A stretch of 64,000 nucleotides of DNA from contig NZ_JAUCEN010000002.1 in NCBI RefSeq assembly GCF_030348945.1, positions 3,410,001 to 3,474,000 of the forward strand, given 5' to 3'. A program made the translations under genes and the position numbers. Of the stretch, positions 1-8,282 are shown in pieces. The DNA comes from Peribacillus sp. ACCC06369 (GTDB lineage: Bacteria; Bacillota; Bacilli; Bacillales; DSM-1321). The notes below the pieces were generated by a model. That model was not told the DNA's origin, made no database searches, and saw only the letters and a list, made by a program, of their open reading frames with translations. How positions within the stretch are numbered: the first letter of the stretch is position 1; each line of letters opens with the position of its first letter.

Positions 1-520
1 TCGTATAAAGCGGCTTTTGTATTTTTTGCCTTCGCAGCAGTTTTTGCAGAGCTCCCAACATATCGTATAGACTTATGTTCAACTCTTGTTTATCACTTTC
101 CGCTTCTTTAACATATACAGATAAATCACTTGGGGGTTTAGTGAACATCAAGCTGCGTTCTTCTTCCATCCCTTTAAATTCTTCAGCTGCATACTTATAC
201 TTTTTATATTCTAATAGTTTCTCCACAAGCTCATCCCGTGGATCTTCTTCAAATATTTCCCCATCTTCATCAACCAATTGTTCATCTTCATGTTTTGGCA
301 GCAACATTTTACTCTTGATGGCAAGCAGTGTTGCAGCCATCACCAGATATTCACTGGCCACATCCAATTCCAGGTGCTGCATCGTATGGATGTACCCAAG
401 GTATTGATCTGTAATATCAGCCATCGGAATATCGTAGATGTCTATTTCCAGGCGATTAATCAAATGCAGGAGTAAATCCATCGGACCTTCGAAAGCGTCA
501 ATTTTTATATTATAACCCAT
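1..520 (-). CDS. scpA: Segregation and condensation protein A, 3' end cut off by the window
   Basis: ScpA is the kleisin subunit that bridges the two SMC heads in the bacterial condensin. With ScpB it helps compact and separate the chromosome. The reading frame starts at the ATG at 518-520 and stays open to the window edge, giving 173 codons. The N-terminus reads [20 protein letters not shown], the characteristic kleisin start ([12 protein letters not shown]). This is followed by [20 protein letters not shown], the SMC-neck-binding helix. The C-terminal winged helix lies outside the window. A 15-bp palindrome lies 26 bp upstream of the start (546-560). Identification is firm. Confidence 0.95.
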   Translation of the reverse strand, partial: MGYNIKIDAFEGPMDLLLHLINRLEIDIYDIPMADITDQYLGYIHTMQHLELDVASEYLVMAATLLAIKSKMLLPKHEDEQLVDEDGEIFEEDPRDELVEKLLEYKKYKYAAEEFKGMEEERSLMFTKPPSDLSVYVKEAESDKQELNISLYDMLGALQKLLRRQKIQKPLYT

Positions 521-545
521 TAAATTACCCCATTTAAATCTAATT

Positions 546-560
546 GGCCTATAATAGGCC
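546..560. repeat. Palindrome upstream of scpA
   Basis: GGCCTAT-A-ATAGGCC is a perfect inverted repeat with 7-bp arms around a single A. It lies just upstream of the scpA start on the minus strand. It may be a protein-binding site, but no known operator is recognised. Confidence 0.4.
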
Positions 561-738
561 TATTTCTTTCACTAATCAAGTATAGTGGATTGCCGCCCTT
601 TATCCAATAATAATAATTTCCAGACCTTAGAAAAGTTCTTAAAAGGGATTTGCGATAAATGGGTCGATGCCCAATCACATTCTAAAATCCAACATAACCT
701 AGAAATGTAAGAATAGCAGAACAAAGGAGGTACTCATT

Positions 739-831
739 ATGGGTGCAGGTGGTTTTGGAAACGGCGGCGGATTCGCGTTTATCGTAGTATTGTTCATTTT
801 ATTAGTTATCGTCGGTGCTTCTTGGTGTTAA
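739..831 (+). CDS. YjcZ-family small sporulation peptide (30 aa)
   Basis: The product is a glycine-rich N-terminus (MGAGGFGNGGG) followed by one hydrophobic helix (FAFIVVLFILLVIVGASW) and a C-terminal Cys. This is the layout of the YjcZ family, short membrane peptides made during sporulation in Bacillus whose molecular role is not settled. A strong Shine-Dalgarno sequence (AAAGGAGG) sits 8 nt before the ATG. An intrinsic terminator follows the stop by about 20 nt, so this is a monocistronic gene. Identification rests on composition, length and membrane segment. Confidence 0.85.
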   Translation: MGAGGFGNGGGFAFIVVLFILLVIVGASWC

Positions 832-849
832 TGGAAGACTGATGAATCA

Positions 850-880
850 AGCTGATTGCCTTGCAATCGGCTTTCTTTAT
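850..880 (+). terminator. Intrinsic terminator after the YjcZ-type gene
   Basis: The stem AGCTGATTGC/GCAATCGGCT has a 3-nt loop and is followed by TTTCTTTATTTT. Confidence 0.8.
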
Positions 881-994
881 TTTCCAAGAAAAAATTCTAT
901 GCTAAACTTAGAGGGTATACATGGCGGGTGTTAAGCTATGGAAAAGGCTTTTTTCCTTACTTAGAGATTCCATCAAACAAAAGGGGTGCTCCTA

Positions 995-1531
995 TTGAAT
1001 TACGCGGAAGACTACCTTTCTTTCCTTGTCCATTTCCATGGGACAAGGGATTACTTCGAATGTCATGAAATTCTTGAAGAATATTGGAAGGAAACCGCTC
1101 CAAAAGAGCGTGACTCGCATTGGGTCGGGCTCATACAAATTGCGGTTGCCCTGTACCATGACCGCAGGGGAAACAAAAAAGGGGCTGCAAGGACCCTGGC
1201 TAAAGCCCTGGCAATTCTCCACACTAAAAAGGCCGAGCTCCTGAAGTTGGGGCTCGATCCAGAAGAACTGTTCAAAATGCTCGAGGACACACATGAACGA
1301 ATGTTATCCCAAAAGCCATATGAAAGCATAAATCTTCCGATAGCGGATCAAGGGTTGATCGAACAATGCCAATCCATGTGTTTGCACGAAGGGTACATAT
1401 GGGGCGCAGGTAGCAACATGGCTAATTCATCAATAGTTGATAAGCATCTAATGCGCGACCGTTCAGATGTCATTTCAGAAAGGGCTCGTCAGCTATCCCT
1501 TCGAAAAACAAGAATGGAGGACCGCCCTTAA
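995..1531 (+). CDS. DUF309 domain-containing protein (YpuF-like)
   Basis: The product is 178 residues. The N-terminal half carries the DUF309 signature HFHGTRDYFECHEILEEYWK, with conserved His, Glu and Trp on a small helical fold, then a helical repeat rich in Leu and Ala. The biochemical role of the family is unknown. The TTG at 995 is taken as the start because AAGGGG lies about 8 nt upstream and the protein then begins a few residues before the domain, as in relatives. A GTG at 986 is the alternative. In B. subtilis the homologue sits beside scpA, as here. The last 40 or so residues show no recognised domain. Confidence 0.85.
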   Translation: MNYAEDYLSFLVHFHGTRDYFECHEILEEYWKETAPKERDSHWVGLIQIAVALYHDRRGNKKGAARTLAKALAILHTKKAELLKLGLDPEELFKMLEDTHERMLSQKPYESINLPIADQGLIEQCQSMCLHEGYIWGAGSNMANSSIVDKHLMRDRSDVISERARQLSLRKTRMEDRP

Positions 1532-1546
1532 AGGTGGTCCTCCATT
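1514..1546. terminator. Bidirectional terminator between the DUF309 gene and ribT
   Basis: The stem AATGGAGGACCGCC/GGTGGTCCTCCATT overlaps the DUF309 stop codon. The T-rich tail is better on the minus strand, so it probably serves mainly the convergent ribT gene. Confidence 0.7.
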
Positions 1547-1558
1547 CAACTTTCATAT

Positions 1559-1930
<372 letters not shown>

Positions 1931-2058
1931 TTATTATCTACCTGTTTCAAATAATTCGCTTTGAATAATAATCCTCACATATAACATTTCCATCATACAT
2001 AAAAACTTCGTTCGTTTCAACATCACTTTCAGCACTTGATTTATCGATGTACTATGTG

Positions 2059-2145
2059 CTAAGCGATAAACAGCCAATATACGATTCCCCACATCAAAGC
2101 GATAATAAGCATCATAAGTAAAAGAGTTTTATTACTTTTCCTCAT
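2059..2145 (-). CDS. Putative small single-pass membrane protein (28 aa)
   Basis: A short reading frame of the pattern MRKSNKT followed by a hydrophobic run (LLLMMLIIALMWGIVYWLFIA). This is the usual shape of a Bacillus membrane peptide, with a positively charged N-terminus and then one helix. GGGAG lies about 6 nt before the ATG. The protein is not recognised. Because of its length the frame could be chance, but a basic head, a helix of proper length and a plausible ribosome site occurring together are suggestive. Confidence 0.4.
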   Translation of the reverse strand: MRKSNKTLLLMMLIIALMWGIVYWLFIA

Positions 2146-2359
2146 CCCATACTCCCTTTATGAATGGTCCAAATATTTAAATAACGAATTCATTTTACTA
2201 TAACTTAACACACTCTGACAAATATCCTTGCAATCTTGCTTCAATTTTACTACATTGGTAAAGTGATCTTAGGTTCATAGAGTGGTCTTAGGTATAAAAT
2301 ACAAGGATGCAATCACTTTTTCTCCGTTGAAAGAACCTAAGCTATCTTTGGCTATACAA

Positions 2360-2377
2360 ATATTTTCCGGAAAATAT
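2360..2377. promoter_or_regulatory. Perfect 18-bp palindrome upstream of ypuA
   Basis: ATATTTTCCGGAAAATAT is its own reverse complement with no loop. That favours a dimeric DNA-binding protein over an RNA hairpin. It lies 108 bp before the ypuA start. The cognate regulator is unknown. Confidence 0.45.
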
Positions 2378-2484
2378 GTATCTTTTTTATCCTTTGTTTC
2401 GTCAAATACTATGAATCTTTATTTAAAGCGCCGCCCTTTTATTGAAAGATTCTAATTCAGCAGGAAAAGTTAAGGAGGATTATC

Positions 2485-3354
2485 ATGAAAAAAATGAATA
2501 AATGGGTCATTGTAACCATTTTATTATGTCTATTATTGCCATATAAAGCTTTTGCAGATGCAGCTGTTGGTGAAATGATCGTCACACTTGGGGAAAATTT
2601 GACAAATGAACAAAAAAATATGATTTTGTCAGAAATGAAAGCCCCTAATGATGTTGAGGTACTGACGGTTACAAATGCGGAGGAACATGAATACTTAGGA
2701 GACTATATCGCTAGCCGACTGATCGGTACTAAAGCGATTTCATCCTCTGCGATTACTTTGGAGGAAAAAGGTACTGGACTTAAACTGGAGTCGAAAAACA
2801 TTAACTGGGTCTCAGATGAAATGTATATCAATGCACTGGCAACTGCTGGAGTAAAAGATGCTACCATTTATGTCACCGCACCTATACCCGTTTCCGGTAC
2901 AGCAGCTTTGACAGGGGTCATTAAAGCCTATGAGATCTCCTCCGACAAGAAGATTCCGGAAGATGTGAAACAGGCAGCGAATGAAGAAATGGTGAAAACA
3001 GCTAAATTGGGTGACGAAATCGGTACAGAGGAAGCCTCTGCACTAGTAACGAAAATAAAAGAGGAAATGGCTGAAAATCCACCAGCCAATACTGAAGAGG
3101 TCCGCGAGGTTGTCGAGTCTTCAGCAAAAGAACTTGGAATCGCCTTAAATGATGATCAAGTTCAAAGTCTAATTGATTTATTCAATAAGTTAAAAGAATT
3201 GAATATCGATTGGAACGCTGTCGGGGATCAGCTTACTGCAGCTAAAGATAAGCTATCCAATTTTCTTGAGTCCGAAGAGGGTCAATCATTCTTGGATAAA
3301 TTGAAAGAAGTATTCAGTAGTTTAATAGACGCAATCAAATCATTTTTCAGCTGA
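2485..3354 (+). CDS. ypuA: Secreted DUF1002 protein (YpuA-like)
   Basis: The product is 289 residues. A signal peptide (basic head MKKMNKW, hydrophobic core VIVTILLCLLLPY, then AFADAA) predicts export with cleavage near residue 25. The DUF1002 domain covers about residues 28-270, with conserved stretches GEMIVTLGENLTNEQ and ITAPIPVSG-like TAPIPVSGTAAL. The rest is amphipathic helix. The function of the family is unknown; the homologue in B. subtilis is linked to the cell envelope. AAGGAGG lies 8 nt before the ATG. It sits next to lysA, convergent, with a shared terminator. Confidence 0.9.
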   Translation: MKKMNKWVIVTILLCLLLPYKAFADAAVGEMIVTLGENLTNEQKNMILSEMKAPNDVEVLTVTNAEEHEYLGDYIASRLIGTKAISSSAITLEEKGTGLKLESKNINWVSDEMYINALATAGVKDATIYVTAPIPVSGTAALTGVIKAYEISSDKKIPEDVKQAANEEMVKTAKLGDEIGTEEASALVTKIKEEMAENPPANTEEVREVVESSAKELGIALNDDQVQSLIDLFNKLKELNIDWNAVGDQLTAAKDKLSNFLESEEGQSFLDKLKEVFSSLIDAIKSFFS

Positions 3355-3361
3355 TTCAAAT

Positions 3362-3400
3362 GAAAAAAGGATGGCCAATGCCATCCTTTTTTCATTTTTT
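3362..3400. terminator. Bidirectional terminator between ypuA and lysA
   Basis: The stem GAAAAAAGGATGG/CCATCCTTTTTTC has a 6-nt loop, with T-runs available in both directions. It overlaps the lysA stop. Confidence 0.85.
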
Positions 3401-4720
3401 ATTGACGACCGCTGCTTCATGTAGGGCCAAATCCAAATGGATAAGATCTTCATACGTTTCGCGTTTGATGACCAATCGGGCTTCTCCATTTTCGGCAAAG
3501 ACGACAGCCGGTCTCGGAATCCGATTGTAATTATTCGACATGGAATATCCATATGCCCCTGTACAAAAGACTGCCAAGACATCACCTCGTCCGGCTTTTG
3601 GCAATGGTAAGTCCCAAATTAACATATCACCGCTTTCGCAGCATTTCCCAGCAATGGACACCGTCTCTTCTACAGGATCAAGTGGCCGGTTTGCAAGAAT
3701 GGCATCATATTTCGCTTCATAAAGAGCAGGACGTATATTATCACTCATGCCCCCATCAACGGCAATATATTTACGGACATTAGGCACTTCCTTTTCAGAA
3801 CCGACCTTGTACAAGGTCACACCGGCGTCCCCGACTAATGAACGGCCAGGTTCGATCCAGATTTCAGGCATCATTAAATCAGAATCGGCAATCAGGTTCT
3901 GCACTTCCGTAACGATTTCTTCTACATATTGAGATGCCGGTAGCGGGTCGTCCTCTTGTGTATACCGAATTCCGAATCCCCCTCCGAGATTCAATACCTT
4001 TGGTTGAAACCCTATCGAGCCATGCCAGTCATTCAGCTTGCCGATAATTTTTTGGGCTGCAAGAAGGAAACCGGTCGTTTGAAAGATCTGGGAACCGATA
4101 TGGCAGTGCAATCCCAGCACTTCCAGAAATTCACTTTGCAGTGCTTGTCGAAGGGCGCCTTCCGCCTGCCCGTTAATAAGATCAAAACCAAATTTCGAAT
4201 CTTCTTGCCCTGTCAAGATGTAATCATGCGTATGGGCTTCGATACCTGGTGTTACACGAAGAAGGATTTTCATTTTTTGTTCACGGTTTGTACAAATTTC
4301 TTCCAACAGTGTCAACTCTGAAAAATTATCGACTACTATACAGCCAATGTCATAATCCAAAGCCATATGTAGCTCTTCTTCACTTTTGTTGTTTCCATGG
4401 AAGTGAATCCGTTCAGTTGGGAAATTTGCCTTAATTGCCGTATACAATTCCCCCGCTGAGACAACATCGAGAGAAAGTCCTTCTTGATCGGCCAACTGGA
4501 TCATGGCAATCGAAGAAAAGGCCTTACTTGCGTAAGCAACTTGAGCAGAAATCCCCAATTCCTCAAAAGTTTTCTTGAACCCTCTTGCCCGTTCACGAAT
4601 TAGCTCTACATCATAAACATATAATGGTGTACCAAATTGTTCGATCAGTTCGATCGTGTCCACTCCTCCGATCTCCAGATGTCCACGTTCATTGACACCA
4701 CCGGTTCCGTACAAATGCAT
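3392..4720 (-). CDS. lysA: Diaminopimelate decarboxylase
   Basis: This enzyme decarboxylates meso-diaminopimelate to L-lysine, the last step of lysine synthesis, and depends on pyridoxal phosphate. It is 442 residues, the usual length. Motifs seen: the N-terminal barrel with the PLP lysine in QVAYASKAFSS (about residue 62), the HCHIGSQ motif, the phosphate-binding GGGFGIRY, EPGRSLV, and the C-terminal barrel with the catalytic-cysteine segment KCCESGD and GAYGYSMSNNYN. It lies directly downstream of spoVAF, as in B. subtilis, but about 280 bp separate them and no lysine riboswitch is recognisable there. The ATG start has AAGGTGAGG upstream. Confidence 0.97.
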   Translation of the reverse strand: MHLYGTGGVNERGHLEIGGVDTIELIEQFGTPLYVYDVELIRERARGFKKTFEELGISAQVAYASKAFSSIAMIQLADQEGLSLDVVSAGELYTAIKANFPTERIHFHGNNKSEEELHMALDYDIGCIVVDNFSELTLLEEICTNREQKMKILLRVTPGIEAHTHDYILTGQEDSKFGFDLINGQAEGALRQALQSEFLEVLGLHCHIGSQIFQTTGFLLAAQKIIGKLNDWHGSIGFQPKVLNLGGGFGIRYTQEDDPLPASQYVEEIVTEVQNLIADSDLMMPEIWIEPGRSLVGDAGVTLYKVGSEKEVPNVRKYIAVDGGMSDNIRPALYEAKYDAILANRPLDPVEETVSIAGKCCESGDMLIWDLPLPKAGRGDVLAVFCTGAYGYSMSNNYNRIPRPAVVFAENGEARLVIKRETYEDLIHLDLALHEAAVVNKK

Positions 4721-5000
4721 GATAGCCTCACCTTCCTGACTTAGATCTAAAGATTAATAAGAAATGAGGCAGCCCCAAATAAAGAAACCCTGCTGTAAGT
4801 GAGTAGGGTCCTCTATATGAACAAGCCTCATCCGTATCGATTATCCCATTTAATATTGTTCTCTATGACTGCTTAGTAGTTCGAAGGGAAAGACAGATTG
4901 GTTTAACTTCAAAGAGGCATAAACGCTCTATCTCTTTGTGAAGCCTTAACTTTACCGCTTTATCCGAATAAAATTAAATTACCATAACTTTTCGACAACA

Positions 5001-6494
5001 TCAACCTTTAGATTTTCTCGGCTGCCTATATTTATCCTGGGGATGCACAATACTCGGACGCTCAGCAGTTCCTGGATAAGGTCTTCTTAATAGTATATGT
5101 GACAAACCCTTCGGCTGAAATGGGATAAGCGGCCATAAATAAGGTGTATTTAACGTTTTTATATTAGTAAGCATAATAATGTAGAGTGTGATGCCTATGA
5201 TCAAGCCCGGCACTTTAAAGATAGCGACCAACACTATCAGTATTAAACGGGAAATTTTATTCGCAACCCCTAATTCTAAACTTGGAGTGACAAAAGTACC
5301 GATTGTCGCTACGGAAGCGTAGAGAACCACTTCAGGAACAAATAGTCCGACATCTATCGCTATCTGTCCAATCAAAACTGCCGCAACCAAGCCCATTGCC
5401 GTAGAAAGCGGGGACGGGGTATGTACGGCTGCCATCCTTAAAAATTCTATTCCTATATCGGAAATGAAGATTTGGACCACAATGGGTATATGCGTTTTTT
5501 CATTCGGCCCGATAAATTCCAACTTATCCGGTAAAAGAGAAGGATCTAAAGCAAACAATAACCAAATAGGCAGCAAGTATAATGAAACGAAAATCCCGAA
5601 AAAACGTACCCAGCGCACCAAGGTTCCAACTGCAGGCGCCTGCCGATACTCTTCAGCGTGTTGCATGTGATGGAAAAGAGTGGACGGGGTAATGATGACG
5701 CTCGGTGAAGTATCCACATAAATAAGGACATGCCCCTCAAGTAGATGTGTTGCCGCTACATCAGCCCGTTCCGTGTACCTGACAAGCGGATATGGGTTAT
5801 ATCTTTGCTTGACGATGAACTCTTCGATCGTCTTATCAGACATCGTTATGCCATCAACCTCAATGTTATTCAATTCCTTACGAACGATTTCTATTAAATC
5901 AGGATCGGCAATATCTTTAATGTAGCCGATGGAAATATCCGTTTTCGATCGTTCCCCTACATGCAACATTTCGAAACGTAATCTTTCATCCCGTATTCTC
6001 CGTCTGGTTATCGCAGTGTTAACGATGATATTCTCGACAAAACCATCTCTTGATCCACGGACGACTTTTTCCGTATCGGGTTCTACTGGCTGTCTCCCGG
6101 GATAACTCCTGACATCAACAACCAATCCTATTGGTTTACCATCAACAACAATGACTATTAAACCGGATAATACCTGATCAACAAGCTCATCCATCGTCTT
6201 TATTTCCTCAACGGATTGGTGTACGAGCAAGCCTTTGACTGCATCAAAAACTTTAGTAGTCAAGATTTCAGCATTTTTGTTATGAATAAGAGATTCGAGG
6301 ATTTCCATGATGAACTCTGTATCCGTCAGCCCGTTTATATAGTAAAGATGCACATCTTTTCTAAGGACCTTTATCCTTCTTACCCCTAAGTCGAAGCTGA
6401 CGCCCAGACCTACTTTCTCTTTCATGTATGCGTCAACTTCCGCTACCCTATCCGGAATCGGTTTCATGTTTTCAGGTTTTTCTGAAGTCATCAT
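5001..6494 (-). CDS. spoVAF: Stage V sporulation protein AF (GerA-type spore membrane protein)
   Basis: SpoVAF belongs to the GerA A-subunit family of germinant-receptor-like proteins and sits in the spore inner membrane. The predicted product is about 497 residues. A hydrophilic N-terminal domain (residues 1-290) contains [44 protein letters not shown] GerA hallmarks such as [16 protein letters not shown] membrane domain follows with about five helices. The start is set at the ATG at 6492-6494, which follows AAAGGAG, rather than the in-frame GTG 6 nt earlier. It overlaps the end of spoVAEA. Last gene of the spoVA cluster, followed by lysA. Confidence 0.93.
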   Translation of the reverse strand: MMTSEKPENMKPIPDRVAEVDAYMKEKVGLGVSFDLGVRRIKVLRKDVHLYYINGLTDTEFIMEILESLIHNKNAEILTTKVFDAVKGLLVHQSVEEIKTMDELVDQVLSGLIVIVVDGKPIGLVVDVRSYPGRQPVEPDTEKVVRGSRDGFVENIIVNTAITRRRIRDERLRFEMLHVGERSKTDISIGYIKDIADPDLIEIVRKELNNIEVDGITMSDKTIEEFIVKQRYNPYPLVRYTERADVAATHLLEGHVLIYVDTSPSVIITPSTLFHHMQHAEEYRQAPAVGTLVRWVRFFGIFVSLYLLPIWLLFALDPSLLPDKLEFIGPNEKTHIPIVVQIFISDIGIEFLRMAAVHTPSPLSTAMGLVAAVLIGQIAIDVGLFVPEVVLYASVATIGTFVTPSLELGVANKISRLILIVLVAIFKVPGLIIGITLYIIMLTNIKTLNTPYLWPLIPFQPKGLSHILLRRPYPGTAERPSIVHPQDKYRQPRKSKG

Positions 6495-7053
6495 GTCCAC
6501 TCCTTTCCAATATGATTTCCACCGCTAGCTTCGTTATCGGTGCTCCTCTTTTAAAATCGTCCTGATGGGACATTTTTCCGATATCCCCTATCCCCACTAC
6601 TATGGGAACATGCAATTGATCGATGCAATACACCGTGTCTCCTGTAATCTTACCCAGTTCGAATTCCTCAGCGCCGTATTTATCAACCCCGTTCGGTGTC
6701 AAATTACCATCACGGTCAATACAGATATCCACCTTGGTCCATTCTTCCCTTCTAGTCTTTGAAGCGACTGCTATCACTCCAAGGACATTAATATCAGGGT
6801 GACCGGCAACTACCTTCATTGCCTGTTCGCCGGATCCTTCACCGATAAAACCGCTATCATCAAACATGACCAATACTGGATCATACTTCGCCTTTTTTAT
6901 TAATTCAACTAACTCCAAGCCCGTATATCGTGATGGATTACCCTGGGACATGGAGATACATCTTCCCCCAATTTCCCTGGCTACATGCTCGACAGCCCGT
7001 TTCGCATACTCATCTCCATCCGTAATCAATATCACTTTTCGTTTGGTCACCAT
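6472..7053 (-). CDS. spoVAEA: Stage V sporulation protein AEA
   Basis: A soluble spore protein of the SpoVA group, which moves dipicolinic acid during sporulation and germination. The product is 193 residues if translation begins at the ATG at 7053, which has AAAGG about 10 nt upstream. An upstream in-frame ATG at 7074 would add 7 residues. Recognised by the N-terminal [17 protein letters not shown] and the central [20 protein letters not shown], typical of the family. It overlaps the spoVAF start. Upstream it abuts spoVAB directly, so the usual spoVAC-spoVAD-spoVAEB block is missing at this place. Confidence 0.9.
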   Translation of the reverse strand: MVTKRKVILITDGDEYAKRAVEHVAREIGGRCISMSQGNPSRYTGLELVELIKKAKYDPVLVMFDDSGFIGEGSGEQAMKVVAGHPDINVLGVIAVASKTRREEWTKVDICIDRDGNLTPNGVDKYGAEEFELGKITGDTVYCIDQLHVPIVVGIGDIGKMSHQDDFKRGAPITKLAVEIILERSGHDDFRKT

Positions 7054-7096
7054 CTTGGGCCTACCTTTCATCATCAGGAATAGTTACCTCATAAAC

Positions 7097-7519
7097 TTAT
7101 AAATCGACAAAATAAATCCATTGGAATAATGATCCCGCTATTTTCCCCAAAACGAGTGCCATTAACAGATAAATGATTTTCTCTTGAATGCCGATTCGCT
7201 TGGACAGAACCGGAAATACATTCAGGACTTCAGTTAAGGCAGCAGCAAGCATCCCATTAAAGATCCCGTCAGCCAGGCCGATCGGAATCAATAAAAATTG
7301 TGGGAGGGAAAATTCCGTACCCTGTAACCCTAGCCAAGTTCCTGCGACAACCCCGGCAATGATAGCTCCTTCGTAGTAATGTATCATTTTCATTGTTTTT
7401 GTCAGCTGAGTCAGCCTCGGTATCACCCCAAGTACAGTTAAAAACGCTACAAAACCGGCACCTGTCGCAAAACCTCCGGCTAACCCAACAAAGATTCCGA
7501 AGATAACTTTACCTGTCAT
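7097..7519 (-). CDS. spoVAB: Stage V sporulation protein AB
   Basis: An integral membrane protein of the spore inner membrane, 140 residues, with four or five hydrophobic helices. The hallmark segments are GLAGGFATGAGFVAFLTVLGVIPRLTQLTKT and the C-terminal AALTEVLNVFPVLSKRIG. I place the start at the ATG at 7519 because the family begins just before this first helix. A longer in-frame ATG at 7549 has no ribosome site. The start lies inside the end of spoVAA (translational coupling). Next downstream comes spoVAEA, not spoVAC. Confidence 0.92.
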   Translation of the reverse strand: MTGKVIFGIFVGLAGGFATGAGFVAFLTVLGVIPRLTQLTKTMKMIHYYEGAIIAGVVAGTWLGLQGTEFSLPQFLLIPIGLADGIFNGMLAAALTEVLNVFPVLSKRIGIQEKIIYLLMALVLGKIAGSLFQWIYFVDL

Positions 7520-8135
7520 CAAGATGGCGCACGTTCTCCTTATTTTCATTCATGATTACATATCGGTCCAAATCCTGCTGATAGTTGAACATTTCAACCT
7601 CGAGCGGACTAGGTTCCTCATTGAAGCGTTTTTTAAAAAAGTGATTAAAAAATAAAATCATGCCCATGCCAAGTCCGAAGCTATATGGGATTTGGATCAA
7701 TAACGGCTTTTCTTCCACTTTTCCCGTTATTAAAGTAAAGATTTTTTGATGCACTTCCCCCATGCTGACATCCACATGGAAGTTCATGATGGTCATCCCA
7801 CCGCCGACAAACAACAAGAACCAGACTAAGGCGAAAGTCAAAACTGACATTTTCTTTTTCGAGAGGATGATTTCGATGATCGTTTGGGAGGGTCCGAACG
7901 TCTCCACCTCAATGGTCGTATCCACATTACGAATGGCCATGATAACTTGAGCCAAATCAATGACAATAATATTCCTATCTTCCTTCTTGACCGTTAATAA
8001 TATGATTTCTTCAATTTTTCGAATCACTTCTTCAGGTCCGATTATCCTTGCAATATCTTTTATCCTCACCGTTTGATTTCCCTTTACTTGTACACGGTTC
8101 CTCATCCTGATATATACAACTGCCACTATCATCAC
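7509..8135 (-). CDS. spoVAA: Stage V sporulation protein AA
   Basis: First gene of the spoVA cluster. The 208-residue product has a hydrophilic N-terminal domain (VRIKDIARIIGPEEVIRKIE) and two transmembrane helices around residues 98-118 (TFALVWFLLFVGGGMTIMNF) and 143-163 (YSFGLGMGMILFFNHFF), as in the SpoVAA family. The start is a GTG at 8135 or the ATG immediately after it; AAAGG lies 7-10 nt upstream. A good sigma-G-type promoter is visible about 30-60 bp upstream, in line with forespore expression of this operon in B. subtilis. Confidence 0.92.
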   Translation of the reverse strand: MMIVAVVYIRMRNRVQVKGNQTVRIKDIARIIGPEEVIRKIEEIILLTVKKEDRNIIVIDLAQVIMAIRNVDTTIEVETFGPSQTIIEIILSKKKMSVLTFALVWFLLFVGGGMTIMNFHVDVSMGEVHQKIFTLITGKVEEKPLLIQIPYSFGLGMGMILFFNHFFKKRFNEEPSPLEVEMFNYQQDLDRYVIMNENKENVRHLDDR

Positions 8136-8163
8136 ATCCCGACCTTTTATTTCCTTATGCTAG

Positions 8164-8194
8164 TAGTATGGATTGGAAACAGTTTGAAAATGCA
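8164..8194 (-). promoter_or_regulatory. Candidate sigma-G promoter of the spoVA operon
   Basis: On the minus strand the -35 is TGCATT and the -10 is CATACTA, spaced 18 bp. The -10 equals the sigma-G consensus and the -35 matches 4 of 6 positions. It sits 29 bp before the spoVAA start. Confidence 0.65.
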
Positions 8195-8231
8195 GGAAGT
8201 GAACCATGTCCAAATATTACTAATTGAAAAC

Positions 8232-8266
8232 AAAAAAGACATGCTGCAATGACAGCATGTCTTTTT
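8232..8266 (-). terminator. Terminator of the purine permease gene
   Basis: The hairpin AGACATGCTG/CAGCATGTCT is flanked by A- and T-runs and lies just past the permease stop. It can also work on the plus strand. Confidence 0.85.
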
Positions 8267-8282
8267 GATTTACATTCATAAA

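Noticed and set aside
4721..5000. Lysine riboswitch before lysA
   Set aside because: I looked for the conserved AGAGGTGC-type core and the long five-way junction pattern and did not find them. Only a bulged hairpin (CTTCAcAAAGAG/CTCTTTGAAG) and a short ACCCT/AGGGT stem are present.
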